From: JBBQIY01 sp964553035
GTDB taxonomy: Bacteria > Verrucomicrobiota > Kiritimatiellia > RFP12 > UBA3636
Length of the DNA: 25,194 nt
Assembly: GCA_964553035.1 (NCBI GenBank)
Contig: CAZKJH010000050.1
Location: 1-25,194 of the forward strand
Reading direction: 5' to 3'
The notes under the pieces are model-generated. The model was not told the origin of the DNA, made no database searches, and saw only the letters and a program-made list of their open reading frames with translations. A program made the translations under genes and the position numbers. Positions 14,369-23,020 of the stretch are shown here, one piece after another (positions within the stretch are counted from its first letter, which is position 1; every line of letters starts with the position of its first letter).

Positions 14369-17300
14369 ATGCATATTTCAAAAATTATTAGCGAGAGTCG
14401 ATCAGCGGTCAGAGCTCTAGGTGTTAATTTAAGATGGACGCGTACGGCTCTCAGTGTCGTAGTTGCTTTAGCCGCGATGACTCATGCGAATGCCTTAACC
14501 ATCGGGGAGCAAATCGGGGAGGCCGTGGACGCGACCAACCTCGAGTGGACAACTGGCGGGAATACCAATTGGTTCTCCCAGACGTTGATTACAAGCAATA
14601 ACAGCGATGCTGCTCAAAGCGGTGTTATAGGTAACAACCAATCCACCTGGATACAAACGACGGTGACTGGTCCCGGAACGGTGTCGTTCTGGTGGAAGGT
14701 ATCGTCATCTCTTGATTACGATTACCTGTTATTTTATGTTGACGGAACTCAGTCTGTTTCGGTTGTTGGAATTTCTGGCACTGTTGATTGGATTCAGAAA
14801 ACAGTTCCGATAACGAATGGTGTTCATACGCTCAAATGGCAATATGAGAAGGACTCGAGTGGTGCCAGCAGTTCCGACTGCGGCTGGGTGGATCAGGTGG
14901 TTTGGACTCCCGATACTTACACCGTTTCTGCCACCGCAAGGCCTGTTTTTGCCGGATCAACAACGGGTTCTGGCAATTACTTCAGTGGCACAAACTGCAC
15001 GGTGACGGCTGTGGCGTTCAACGGCTATACCTTCACGAACTGGACGGAAGGAAGCACCGTCTTGACTTCTTCGACCAATTATACATTCACGGTGCTGAGC
15101 AATCGAACGCTGGTGGCAAACTTTACCACGAATTCCTACACAATTGCCACGAGTTCAAACCCTTCGGGCGGCGGCACGACTTCAGGCGGCGGTTCGCAGG
15201 CGTTCGGTTCTTGGTGTACCCTCATCGCTACGCCAAATCCGAACTATACCTTCACAAATTGGAAGGAAGGAACGAACATCGTTTTTACGTCACCCAATTA
15301 TACCTTTCAAGTGGAGGGTTCGAGAACTCTCGTGGCGAATTTTACGCCGGATAACTTTACGATCACGGTTAGTTCTAATCCGATGGGAGGCGGCACAACG
15401 AGCGGCGGTGGAACCCATGCGTACGATTCTTCGTGCACTGTTATTGCTGCGCCAAGCACTGGCTACACCTTCACGGCATGGACTGAAGGATCTAGCACCG
15501 TCAGTACGTCGACAAATTATACGTTCACGGTATCGAGAAATCGAACGCTGGTCGCTAACTTTACGAAGATTAATTATACGATTACCACCAGTTCGAACCC
15601 TGTGGGAGGCGGCACGATCACAGGCGCCGGATCGTACGAGTATGGAGCCTCTTGTACTGTTATTGCGACGCCAAGCTCGTCGTGGTATACGTTCGTGAAT
15701 TGGACGGCGGGTACGAACGTGTTGACTTCCTCTACCAATTATGTGTTTTCCGTGGAGAGCAACAGGACGCTTGTGGCGAATTTCCTCTATACGAGAACGC
15801 TTGGCCATGCCGTTGATGCGCCGCAACTCACTTGGACTACGGGTGGGGAAGCTGGCTATCCCGTCGCGGGCACGACGAACTGGTATCCGCAAACGGCGGT
15901 AACCCATGATGGCGTTGATGCTGCGCGTAGCGGCACGATCAGTGACGGAGGAACGAGTTGGATGCAGACAATAGTGAACGGCCCTGGGACGGTGTCGTTT
16001 TGGTGGAAAATCGATACGCCTGATGCGAGTGATGTTCTTAAATTCTTGGTCGATTCTGTTGAACAAGACGGAACGATAGTGGGTCAGACGGATTGGAACC
16101 AGAAAACCTATTCGATTCCTGCGGGCATTCATACCCTTCGCTGGGCTTATGTTAAAGACTTTGTTGGCAGTTTTGCCCCTGACTGCGGATGGGTTGATCA
16201 GGTGGTGTGGACTGGAGCCGCCATTTCGATTTCTCCCGTTTATCGTTTTTGGTCTCCTGTCTTCAGTGGGCATTTCTTCACGATGAATGAGGAAGAGAAG
16301 AATAACATAATCGGCGGGCTTTCTAACTATTGGACTTACGAAGGTATTGCGTATTATGCCTATACTGGGCAGGCGGTGGAAACGTTGCCCGTTTACCGTT
16401 TTTGGTCGCCCGTCTTCGCGGGGCATTTTTACACAATGAACGAGGGTGAGAAGAACTATATTATTTCTGATCTTTCGGCCTACTGGACTTACGAAGGTAT
16501 CGCTTGGTGTGCCTACCCAACTCAGGTGGTCGACACGGTGCCGGTGTATCGCTTCTGGTCGCCGGTATATGCACATCACTTTTTTACGATCAACGAGACA
16601 GAGAAGAGTAACATCATTTCAGCTCTTTCGGCTTACTGGACCTACGAAGGTATCGCCTATTATGCGTTCCCGTCGGCGAGTAGGAACGCATCGGGGGGCT
16701 TCTTTATACCGGAAGCATCCGAAGAGGGGATAGCAAAAGGATCGATGGGGGCAGAGGAGTCGTCCCTCACACTAAAAATTGCTGGGACTGCTTCAGATAG
16801 CCAAGCAAGTGATTCTGGCGCGACGAGTCTTCAATTCGTAGCAACTCCGGATTTTGGCGACATTGTTTTCCCGTTGTCGTACCTAGGGTGCGATGTTGAA
16901 GCGTATGTTTACGATTCGTTCGCAGACGACTGGATCTGTATAGTAGAGAGCACGAATTCTCCAGCCTCGGCAACGTTTACGGGGATTCTGCCCGGTCGAA
17001 GCTATCTGGTGGAGGTGTTCTCGCGAGATCCCGCGAGTGACAAGCTAACCAGTGTCCATAGAAGTTGGTTTGAGATGCAGCTTGATGCGCCCGCTCAGCT
17101 TAACGAAAGTCTTCAATCCGTCATCCCCACTAAAGACGGGGTTGGAAGTCCGGTTGCTCGTATTCAGACGCCTGTAGTGGATGGTACCCTTACCTTAAAG
17201 CTTTACTCGTCTTCCCAAGGTGTACTACACACGCTAAATAATGTGGAAGGAGGCGATATGGTTGACCTGTCGCTGCCTGAACGGAATCTCTGGTACTGGA

Positions 17301-17371
17301 TCGGCGGATGGCGCGATTCCGACAATGCGCTCGTGCTTTCGCTCTGGCTGCGCCACGGGACGGAAGAGTAA
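14369..17371 (+). CDS. modular surface protein: beta-sandwiches, four InlB-like repeats, three DUF5648 repeats
   Basis: This 1000-residue secreted protein starts at ATG 14369, with AAGGA (14356-14360) 8 nt upstream and a signal peptide ending near THANA. Modules in order: a beta-sandwich (about 45-180: GPGTVSFWWKV, then CGWVDQVVW); four divergent InlB B-type repeats (about 183-472, each ending RTLVANF); a second copy of the beta-sandwich (about 473-620); three DUF5648 repeats starting at 624, 675 and 726 with an exact 51-residue period (VYRFWSP, HFFTMNEEEK, YWTYEGIAYYA); and a conserved C-terminal module (about 795-1000) ending WYWIGGWRDSDNALVLSLWL. There is no enzyme motif, so an adhesive or binding role is likely but inferred. 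The repeats are rich in N-x-T. mutY starts 6 nt after its stop, so the two genes are probably co-transcribed. The protein at 23021 shares the last two parts. Confidence 0.82.
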   Translation: MHISKIISESRSAVRALGVNLRWTRTALSVVVALAAMTHANALTIGEQIGEAVDATNLEWTTGGNTNWFSQTLITSNNSDAAQSGVIGNNQSTWIQTTVTGPGTVSFWWKVSSSLDYDYLLFYVDGTQSVSVVGISGTVDWIQKTVPITNGVHTLKWQYEKDSSGASSSDCGWVDQVVWTPDTYTVSATARPVFAGSTTGSGNYFSGTNCTVTAVAFNGYTFTNWTEGSTVLTSSTNYTFTVLSNRTLVANFTTNSYTIATSSNPSGGGTTSGGGSQAFGSWCTLIATPNPNYTFTNWKEGTNIVFTSPNYTFQVEGSRTLVANFTPDNFTITVSSNPMGGGTTSGGGTHAYDSSCTVIAAPSTGYTFTAWTEGSSTVSTSTNYTFTVSRNRTLVANFTKINYTITTSSNPVGGGTITGAGSYEYGASCTVIATPSSSWYTFVNWTAGTNVLTSSTNYVFSVESNRTLVANFLYTRTLGHAVDAPQLTWTTGGEAGYPVAGTTNWYPQTAVTHDGVDAARSGTISDGGTSWMQTIVNGPGTVSFWWKIDTPDASDVLKFLVDSVEQDGTIVGQTDWNQKTYSIPAGIHTLRWAYVKDFVGSFAPDCGWVDQVVWTGAAISISPVYRFWSPVFSGHFFTMNEEEKNNIIGGLSNYWTYEGIAYYAYTGQAVETLPVYRFWSPVFAGHFYTMNEGEKNYIISDLSAYWTYEGIAWCAYPTQVVDTVPVYRFWSPVYAHHFFTINETEKSNIISALSAYWTYEGIAYYAFPSASRNASGGFFIPEASEEGIAKGSMGAEESSLTLKIAGTASDSQASDSGATSLQFVATPDFGDIVFPLSYLGCDVEAYVYDSFADDWICIVESTNSPASATFTGILPGRSYLVEVFSRDPASDKLTSVHRSWFEMQLDAPAQLNESLQSVIPTKDGVGSPVARIQTPVVDGTLTLKLYSSSQGVLHTLNNVEGGDMVDLSLPERNLWYWIGGWRDSDNALVLSLWLRHGTEE

Positions 17372-17377
17372 ATCTGC

Positions 17378-18442
17378 ATGGGGACGAAACGGCCGTTGTT
17401 CGAACACGTCGCCTTGCTTGCATGGTATCGCAAGGAACGACGTGAAATGCCTTGGCGGGGGCATCCGAAGCCCTACGTTGTTTGGGTAAGTGAAATCATG
17501 CTTCAACAGACACAGGTTGAAGCCGTGCGTCCCTACTTTGCGCGGTTCATTGCTCGTTTCCCAACGGTGCAGGCACTGGCTGAGGCGGAGATGGAAGACG
17601 TGCTCTCGCTGTGGCAGGGTCTGGGCTATTACACACGGGCACGCAACCTCCATCGTGCAGCGAAGACGATTGTTGAACACAATGGGGGACGCCTTCCGGA
17701 AACATCGGAGAAGTTAATGGAACTTCCCGGCGTGGGAGCATATACGGCGGCCGCAATTGCAAGCATTTGCTTTGGTGAACGCGTTCCTGTGGTGGATGGG
17801 AATGTCGTGCGTGTTTTTGCGCGGTTATTTCTCCTTGTTGATGATTTTCGATCTCAATCTGTGCGTCAGAAGTTAGCCTTGAGTCTTCAGCCAGCTTTTG
17901 ATGAAACGGAGTCGCCCGGCGATCTTAATCAGGCGATGATGGAGCTTGGAGCACTGATTTGTCGTCCCCGAGATCCTGAATGTATACGCTGTCCGCTTGC
18001 GTTGTCGTGCAAGGCATGTCGGCGCGGTCAGCAGGAACATTATCCGAAGCGGCCAGTGAAGGTAAAGCCGCCCGTGCGCCATGCTGTGGCTGTCGTGTTG
18101 CGCCGCGGTTCACGCTGGCTCATGGTGCGTCGTCCCGAGGAGGGTTTGCTTGGCGGACTCTGGGAATTGCCAGGCGGATCGATTGAGGAAGGCGAAGCCG
18201 TAGAAGCGGCCGCTTGCCGTATACTGCCGTCTCAGACAGGACTAGATGTTATCATTTTAGCGTCGATTGGAATGCTGAAGCATGCCTTTAGTCATTTTAC
18301 GCTGATGTTACATATCGTCGAGGCGAAGCGGGTCGGCGGTCGCTGCAAGGCGTCACCCAAAGGAGTTTTGCGTTGGATATCGTCTGCAACTCTTAACGCA
18401 CTCCCCGTGGCTACGGCTCATCGTCGTGCCTTGGAATTGTAA
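17378..18442 (+). CDS. mutY: A/G-specific adenine DNA glycosylase
   Basis: This 354-residue MutY removes adenine mispaired with 8-oxoguanine in base-excision repair. Visible hallmarks are the adenine-recognition stretch SEIMLQQTQV (with E39, equivalent to E. coli E37), the helix-hairpin-helix LPGVGAYTAAAI (116-127), the catalytic aspartate D140 in VPVVDGNVVRV, and a [4Fe-4S] cluster signature C195-x6-C202-x2-C205-x5-C211. The C-terminal NUDIX-like domain (about 228-350; RRPEEGLLGGLWELPGG) reads the 8-oxoguanine strand. The length is normal. GGAAGAG (17362-17368), inside the end of the preceding gene, is a plausible ribosome-binding site, which suggests coupled translation. A housekeeping repair gene placed 6 nt behind a giant surface protein is unusual. 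Confidence 0.96.
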   Translation: MGTKRPLFEHVALLAWYRKERREMPWRGHPKPYVVWVSEIMLQQTQVEAVRPYFARFIARFPTVQALAEAEMEDVLSLWQGLGYYTRARNLHRAAKTIVEHNGGRLPETSEKLMELPGVGAYTAAAIASICFGERVPVVDGNVVRVFARLFLLVDDFRSQSVRQKLALSLQPAFDETESPGDLNQAMMELGALICRPRDPECIRCPLALSCKACRRGQQEHYPKRPVKVKPPVRHAVAVVLRRGSRWLMVRRPEEGLLGGLWELPGGSIEEGEAVEAAACRILPSQTGLDVIILASIGMLKHAFSHFTLMLHIVEAKRVGGRCKASPKGVLRWISSATLNALPVATAHRRALEL

Positions 18443-18456
18443 ATTGGTAAGATTTC

Positions 18457-18485
18457 TTGATTGTTACGTTGAATTGGCGTAGAAT
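18457..18485 (+). promoter_or_regulatory. candidate sigma-70 promoter
   Basis: TTGATT (18457-18462), a spacer of exactly 17 bp and TAGAAT (18480-18485) form a near-consensus promoter. It lies about 60 bp upstream of the ATG at 18545, just after mutY, so the following gene is probably transcribed independently. Confidence 0.6.
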
Positions 18486-18544
18486 ACGCATAGTTTTTCT
18501 ATAACGAATGATTTAGTTTTCAAGTCTAGTTTTCTGTTACCCAC

Positions 18545-21316
18545 ATGAGATATCGCTGTTTTCAGATCATCGCCATTTCTGGATTGACAGGGATTATCAA
18601 CTTCCTGCCAACCTTTGGCTGGGCTGAGGATGCGAGACCTTCACAGGCTCGCGTGTGGGATGTTTTTACGCGACAGGCCTACCTGAGTGGCGCAGACGGA
18701 GACTGGGACGGCATCAACGACAGCGAGGAGCGGCTAGGCAAGATCCTCTGGGGCAACGTGACGGGGGTAACTGCCAATTGGTATGCAGGTGGCGAGAACC
18801 CAAGCATGGTCGCGGCATGGACTTCGTCTGCCCCCGATAACGACGTTCAGCCCGTGTTGCTTCCTTTTGCTTTTCCTCTCGGCACGCAGTCGTGGACGCA
18901 GGCGTGGATCGGCGTGAACGGAACGCTTGGGTTTGGAGCAGCACAGGCATCTCTTCTGGCGCAACCCCTGCCGGCATTGGCTCTCGGTTCGAATCCCTTC
19001 TTCGCGATTTTCTGGGATCAGCTCCATCTTGAGCCCAGTGCGGGTGGACGTGTCTGGACTTCCAGTCCGGGAGTCGGACGCTTCATCGTCTGCTGGGAGC
19101 ATTTACAGCTTGGTGGTGAGACCAATTCTTCAATTTCATTTCAGGCGGAGTTGCGTCAAGACGGTGAAATGTTCTGGTGCTACCGTGAGCTTGACACCGC
19201 AGGAGCCGACGTTACGAACGGTGTCGTGGGAATTCAAGCCGAAGGTTCTGGCTGGTGGCTTCCTTCGGCAATACTGCATTCTAATTTGACATTGCGTGTC
19301 ACGTCGATTCTTGCTCTTTCTTCAGATAATGCTGACACCGACGGCGACGGGATTATCGATGGCATTGAGTTGTACTACTATCAGCCAGATGCCGCTAACG
19401 GGCGATATTTGAGCCCTGTCCGCTCCGACAATCCTGATGATTTCGACTGCGATGGATTGGAGGTCGAGCAGGAATACCTTTATGGGCGTCTCAATCCTTT
19501 CTATTGGGATACGGACGGTGATATGCTGAGCGATGGGTATGAAGTGAACACGCGTCTGCTGGCGAATAACGCCACTGGAATTCATGGCTTGAACGGGGAC
19601 GCAGACGGCGATAGTCTTTCCAATTATCTGGAGCGGCTGCATCGTTCACAGCCGCGACTCGCGGACAGCGATGGCGACGCACGAAGCGATGCTCTCGAAA
19701 TCGCGATGGGCTCTAATCCCGCTGGACTGGGTGGTGTGCCGTCGGGTGTTTGGCTTGCACCGGTGCAGTTCACCCTTGGCGATCCCGGTCTGGACGGGAA
19801 AACAGAGGCGTACGCGATGATGATCGATTCTCTCTCCGGAGATACACGTGGTTTTACATTACAAAATATAGGTTATGGTGTTATGCAGTCGCAAGCGTTT
19901 CAGCTTGCCATCGGGGGCCACTATCGGTTAGGACTTCACCATCTTGGCAGTGTGAAAAGCAGTGCGGGGGCAGTTGATTTAGATTATGAGGCGGGTGTTG
20001 TTGGGGTGGACGGAACGGTTATCGCCGTTACCGATGCATCTGGGATGCTCGGACGGCATCTTACCTCTTCGCTCATACCTGCTGGAACGGAGCCGATGAA
20101 CCCAAATGCCTTTGCGACGGTCTGGGTGCAATCGCGCGTCTTGCCGGACGGGAGCGTACCGGTTTTCGATCCTGTTCTCACGCCACGACTTTCGGCTTGG
20201 GCGCCTGGGCGTATTTCGACGGCAGGGCCTGTCAATGCTAGCGAATTACAAGATCCAGGCGTACTCGTGTTGCCAAACTATTCAGCAGTTATGGGCTCGG
20301 TATTGCCGACAAAAATTCGGTTCCACGGGCTCGGTGTTGAATCGGGTTGCACCCGATGGCTTCACTTCAGCAATCCGTCTCGAATTTCCTATCAGTTTTC
20401 CGGAATGGGTACTCCACTTGTCCCCAGTGGGTCCGAAGTGCAAATACCTGGATTCCTCAGTGCTGATGCCGATATCGACTTGCGTGCAAATGGTACATGG
20501 CCGATTGGAACAACCCTCTTGGTCGAGTGTATGGTGAAGGATGCGACGGGGCAAATTGTTATTGCGCGGGATGGCGTGCGCCTGATCGGGCAGGTGGTTA
20601 CCGCGCTTGGCGATTCGCTGACGTTTGGATTTCGCAGACGTGCCAATGGAGATGAAGAGACACCACATTGGAATCGCCCGTGGCTCGTCTATCCTTCAGC
20701 TTCGGTCTGGTCTGGGTTCTCGGGTAGCTGGTCAGACATCGCTTATCAGGGATTCCGTGGCTACTTGAGGCGTGATTTGACGACTTCGGTGCCTTGGGCA
20801 GGACATCCAGCCAACGGGCATGGTCCGGATCACTGTGGCTATCTTGGCTCTTATACAACCGATATTACGAGTACGCTGGGTGATACCTCCCGGGCTTACC
20901 CCAGTTCTGCGATACAGGTAGGCCCATCGGATCTCGTCGTTTTTTATTTCATTGGGATCAACGATGTTATTGCTCACCGTAGCGCCAGGACTATCTATTC
21001 GAACTGGGTCCAAGGTATCAATAGCATTCTGGCAAAACGCTCGGGTTATGGACGGACGCTTATTGTTGGCGTTACGCTCCCGAAGATGAGCTCGAGATAC
21101 TTCGGTTATTCGAGCGCATCGCAGAGCGAATTGCTTGCCTTCAACGCTAAGATTCGTGCCCATACGCTCGCGGCACCGTATACAAGGTATGTCGTAGCTG
21201 ATCTTGAAAATATTCGTCACGACAGTGATGACGATGGCCTGCACTTTCTCTCCGGTGGGTACGATCAGATTGAACAAGTTTATCGTAAAGCTATTCTCAG
21301 CGGATTAAAGAAGTGA
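18545..21316 (+). CDS. secreted calcium-repeat protein fused to an SGNH/GDSL esterase
   Basis: This 923-residue protein has a signal peptide (to about WA-27). A first calcium-type loop (DGDWDGINDSEE, 51-62) is followed by a nidogen-like beta-sandwich (about 85-250: GVNGTLGFG, FFAIFWDQL). Thrombospondin-3-like aspartate-rich repeats follow at about 264-395 (DTDGDGIIDG, DTDGDMLSDGYE, DSDGDARSDALE). Then comes a long beta-rich region and a C-terminal SGNH hydrolase (about 685-923). The hydrolase blocks are complete: GDSL with nucleophile S691, GIND with N806, and DDGLHF with D897 and H900. It probably removes acyl groups from an extracellular carbohydrate; the substrate is unknown. No ribosome-binding site is visible before ATG 18545. 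The stop is followed 8 nt later by a GTYGCKA heptamer array. Confidence 0.83.
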   Translation: MRYRCFQIIAISGLTGIINFLPTFGWAEDARPSQARVWDVFTRQAYLSGADGDWDGINDSEERLGKILWGNVTGVTANWYAGGENPSMVAAWTSSAPDNDVQPVLLPFAFPLGTQSWTQAWIGVNGTLGFGAAQASLLAQPLPALALGSNPFFAIFWDQLHLEPSAGGRVWTSSPGVGRFIVCWEHLQLGGETNSSISFQAELRQDGEMFWCYRELDTAGADVTNGVVGIQAEGSGWWLPSAILHSNLTLRVTSILALSSDNADTDGDGIIDGIELYYYQPDAANGRYLSPVRSDNPDDFDCDGLEVEQEYLYGRLNPFYWDTDGDMLSDGYEVNTRLLANNATGIHGLNGDADGDSLSNYLERLHRSQPRLADSDGDARSDALEIAMGSNPAGLGGVPSGVWLAPVQFTLGDPGLDGKTEAYAMMIDSLSGDTRGFTLQNIGYGVMQSQAFQLAIGGHYRLGLHHLGSVKSSAGAVDLDYEAGVVGVDGTVIAVTDASGMLGRHLTSSLIPAGTEPMNPNAFATVWVQSRVLPDGSVPVFDPVLTPRLSAWAPGRISTAGPVNASELQDPGVLVLPNYSAVMGSVLPTKIRFHGLGVESGCTRWLHFSNPSRISYQFSGMGTPLVPSGSEVQIPGFLSADADIDLRANGTWPIGTTLLVECMVKDATGQIVIARDGVRLIGQVVTALGDSLTFGFRRRANGDEETPHWNRPWLVYPSASVWSGFSGSWSDIAYQGFRGYLRRDLTTSVPWAGHPANGHGPDHCGYLGSYTTDITSTLGDTSRAYPSSAIQVGPSDLVVFYFIGINDVIAHRSARTIYSNWVQGINSILAKRSGYGRTLIVGVTLPKMSSRYFGYSSASQSELLAFNAKIRAHTLAAPYTRYVVADLENIRHDSDDDGLHFLSGGYDQIEQVYRKAILSGLKK

Positions 21317-21324
21317 GCAGAGAA

Positions 21325-21352
21325 GTCGCGAGTTGTTAGTCGTGAGTCGCTA
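21325..21352 (+). repeat. heptamer array, GTYGCKA family
   Basis: Four phased units are present: GTCGCGA, GTTGTTA, GTCGTGA and GTCGCTA. They start 8 nt after the SGNH gene stop and are followed by CACGAAA/CACATGAAA, which resembles the second heptamer family. Confidence 0.8.
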
Positions 21353-21377
21353 GAATTTAAAAACCACGAAACACATG

Positions 21378-21384
21378 AAAGGAG
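21378..21384 (+). promoter_or_regulatory. strong ribosome-binding site without a normal start codon
   Basis: AAAGGAG is the strongest ribosome-binding site near the WG-repeat gene, but the in-frame codons at usual spacing are ATC (21391) and ATA (21394). The first standard start, GTG 21418, lies 33 nt away. Confidence 0.55.
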
Positions 21385-21417
21385 ATTTGTATCATAAATT
21401 CAGAAACATCGAGTACG

Positions 21418-23016
21418 GTGCTTGCCTTGTTAAAGCCAAGCAAAAGGATTGCTCTGGCTGTGCTACTCTTTTGCTTTTCCACAATAGATGTGTGCGTTGC
21501 TGATGCGCTACAGGACACAACGCTGCCTTTGCTTGTTGTGAAATCAGGTCGAGCGGGTTTCATTAATGCGGAGGGGAAGTTACTGGTTTCGCCACGTTAT
21601 GTACGCTGTGGACGCTGGAGCGAGGGGCGTCTCTGGGTTCAGGAGCAAGCGAGTGCTAACGCGCTCGGAACCTTTTTAGACGCACGAGCAAAGCAAGTGT
21701 CGCCGATGCAGTTTTACGATCTTGCGGCGGTGAGGCCGGAGCTTCCATTGCCTCATTTCGAAAAAGGTGTCGCGGTGATAGGAACGCCGGAAGGAGGATT
21801 CGCTTACCTCGATGTGCAAGGGCAAATGCTGGGCAGGACAACTCGATCTGGAGCTTTTCAGCGTCAGGATGGCGAGTTGTTACTCTGCGTTGTCAGCAAC
21901 CGAATAGGCTTCATTGACCGATCAGGGAAAACAGTTATTCCACCGCACTATGATGAGGCGACGCCTTTTTATGGTGGCCGCGCTGGGGTTCGGCAGGGAA
22001 CGCAGTGGGGACTGATTGATGGGACTGGCGGCTGGATTGTCAACCCTGCATTCGAGAGCCTCCGTCCTGCATCGGATGACGCGCGAATTTGGGCGTACCA
22101 GCAGAGTGGGCGGCTGGGCGTGATCGATCATACAGGGAAGAAACTCACGGCTGCTTTGTATTCGGATGTCGGCACTTACAGGGGTGGCGCCATCTCGGTG
22201 CAGGGTTCAACGGGGTGGGGGCTCGTGGCGGAAGATGGCTCAGAGCTAATTAAGCCTCAGTATGCCAGTCTCTGGCCGTTTGGAAAGGATGATAATTTGT
22301 GGATGGCTCAGTCGGTTGCAGGAAAGTGGGGTGTGGTTGCTACAAACGGTCACGTACGCGTATCCTGTCATTTCGATTTTGTGATGGCGGCAACCCCTGA
22401 GGTTTGGCTGGCACAACAAAGCGGTTTGTGGGGAATTCTCGATCCAGAAACAGGACGCTGGCGCGTACCAGCGATGTTTAATCGCATGCTTCCGCAGGAA
22501 CCGCCGTTCAAAAACAAGGTGCTGGTTGAGCAAAGCAGTAGATGGGGACTTTTCGATGGAGAGACGGGCAAGCAGTTGATTGAAACACGCTATGAGCGCA
22601 TCGGCCAGTGGGGCACATTTCTTGCGGTCGAAAAAGAGGGGAGCATGAAGCTGCTGGATGCCGATTTCAACGAAGTGCTCTTGTGGAAGGGCTCTTTTGA
22701 GGGGCTTCCAGATTATGCGACGCTGACGGATGGTTCCGGTCTGCTGGTTACGGAGCAGGGAGTGATGCGGATCACGCGAGACGGTAAAATGTTGAGCAAC
22801 AATTCCTCTGAGAACGTAGAAGAGAAGGTTCAACCGTGGCGGGGGCTTGTTCCCATGATGCGGGAAGGGCTCTGGGGCTTGGTAGATTTAAATGGAAGAG
22901 ACGTCCTATCTTGCGAATATGATACTATCGAGTGGGGTTTTGACGAGGAGGGGAGTCCGCGATTCTACGGCGTCGATCTGGGGCGGACATCAGGTTTGGA
23001 AGTTTATGGCAGGTAG
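21418..23016 (+). CDS. secreted WG-repeat protein
   Basis: This protein of about 532 residues has a signal peptide (LALAVLLFCFSTIDVCVADA region) and a body built of WG repeats of roughly 45-60 residues. Typical units are GFINAEGKLLVSPRY, GFIDRSGKTVIPPHYDEA, WGLIDGTGGWIVNPAFE, LGVIDHTGKKLTAALYSDV, WGLVAEDGSELIKPQYA, WGVVATNG, WGILDPETG and WGLFDGETGKQLIETRYE. WG-repeat proteins are usually extracytoplasmic with no known enzymatic activity, so a binding or scaffold role is an inference. The start is uncertain: GTG 21418 is the first standard codon, but the frame stays open upstream through ATA 21394, which sits 9 nt after AAAGGAG and would add eight residues (INSETSST). The next gene starts 5 nt after the stop, so the pair is very likely one transcript. 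Confidence 0.8.
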   Translation: MLALLKPSKRIALAVLLFCFSTIDVCVADALQDTTLPLLVVKSGRAGFINAEGKLLVSPRYVRCGRWSEGRLWVQEQASANALGTFLDARAKQVSPMQFYDLAAVRPELPLPHFEKGVAVIGTPEGGFAYLDVQGQMLGRTTRSGAFQRQDGELLLCVVSNRIGFIDRSGKTVIPPHYDEATPFYGGRAGVRQGTQWGLIDGTGGWIVNPAFESLRPASDDARIWAYQQSGRLGVIDHTGKKLTAALYSDVGTYRGGAISVQGSTGWGLVAEDGSELIKPQYASLWPFGKDDNLWMAQSVAGKWGVVATNGHVRVSCHFDFVMAATPEVWLAQQSGLWGILDPETGRWRVPAMFNRMLPQEPPFKNKVLVEQSSRWGLFDGETGKQLIETRYERIGQWGTFLAVEKEGSMKLLDADFNEVLLWKGSFEGLPDYATLTDGSGLLVTEQGVMRITRDGKMLSNNSSENVEEKVQPWRGLVPMMREGLWGLVDLNGRDVLSCEYDTIEWGFDEEGSPRFYGVDLGRTSGLEVYGR

Positions 23017-23020
23017 ACAG

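Noticed and set aside
15290..16579. 429-codon open frame on the minus strand
   Set aside because: It lies entirely opposite the InlB-like and DUF5648 repeats. The translation is Arg/His-rich low-complexity with no family resemblance, and arises from the repeated composition of the real gene.
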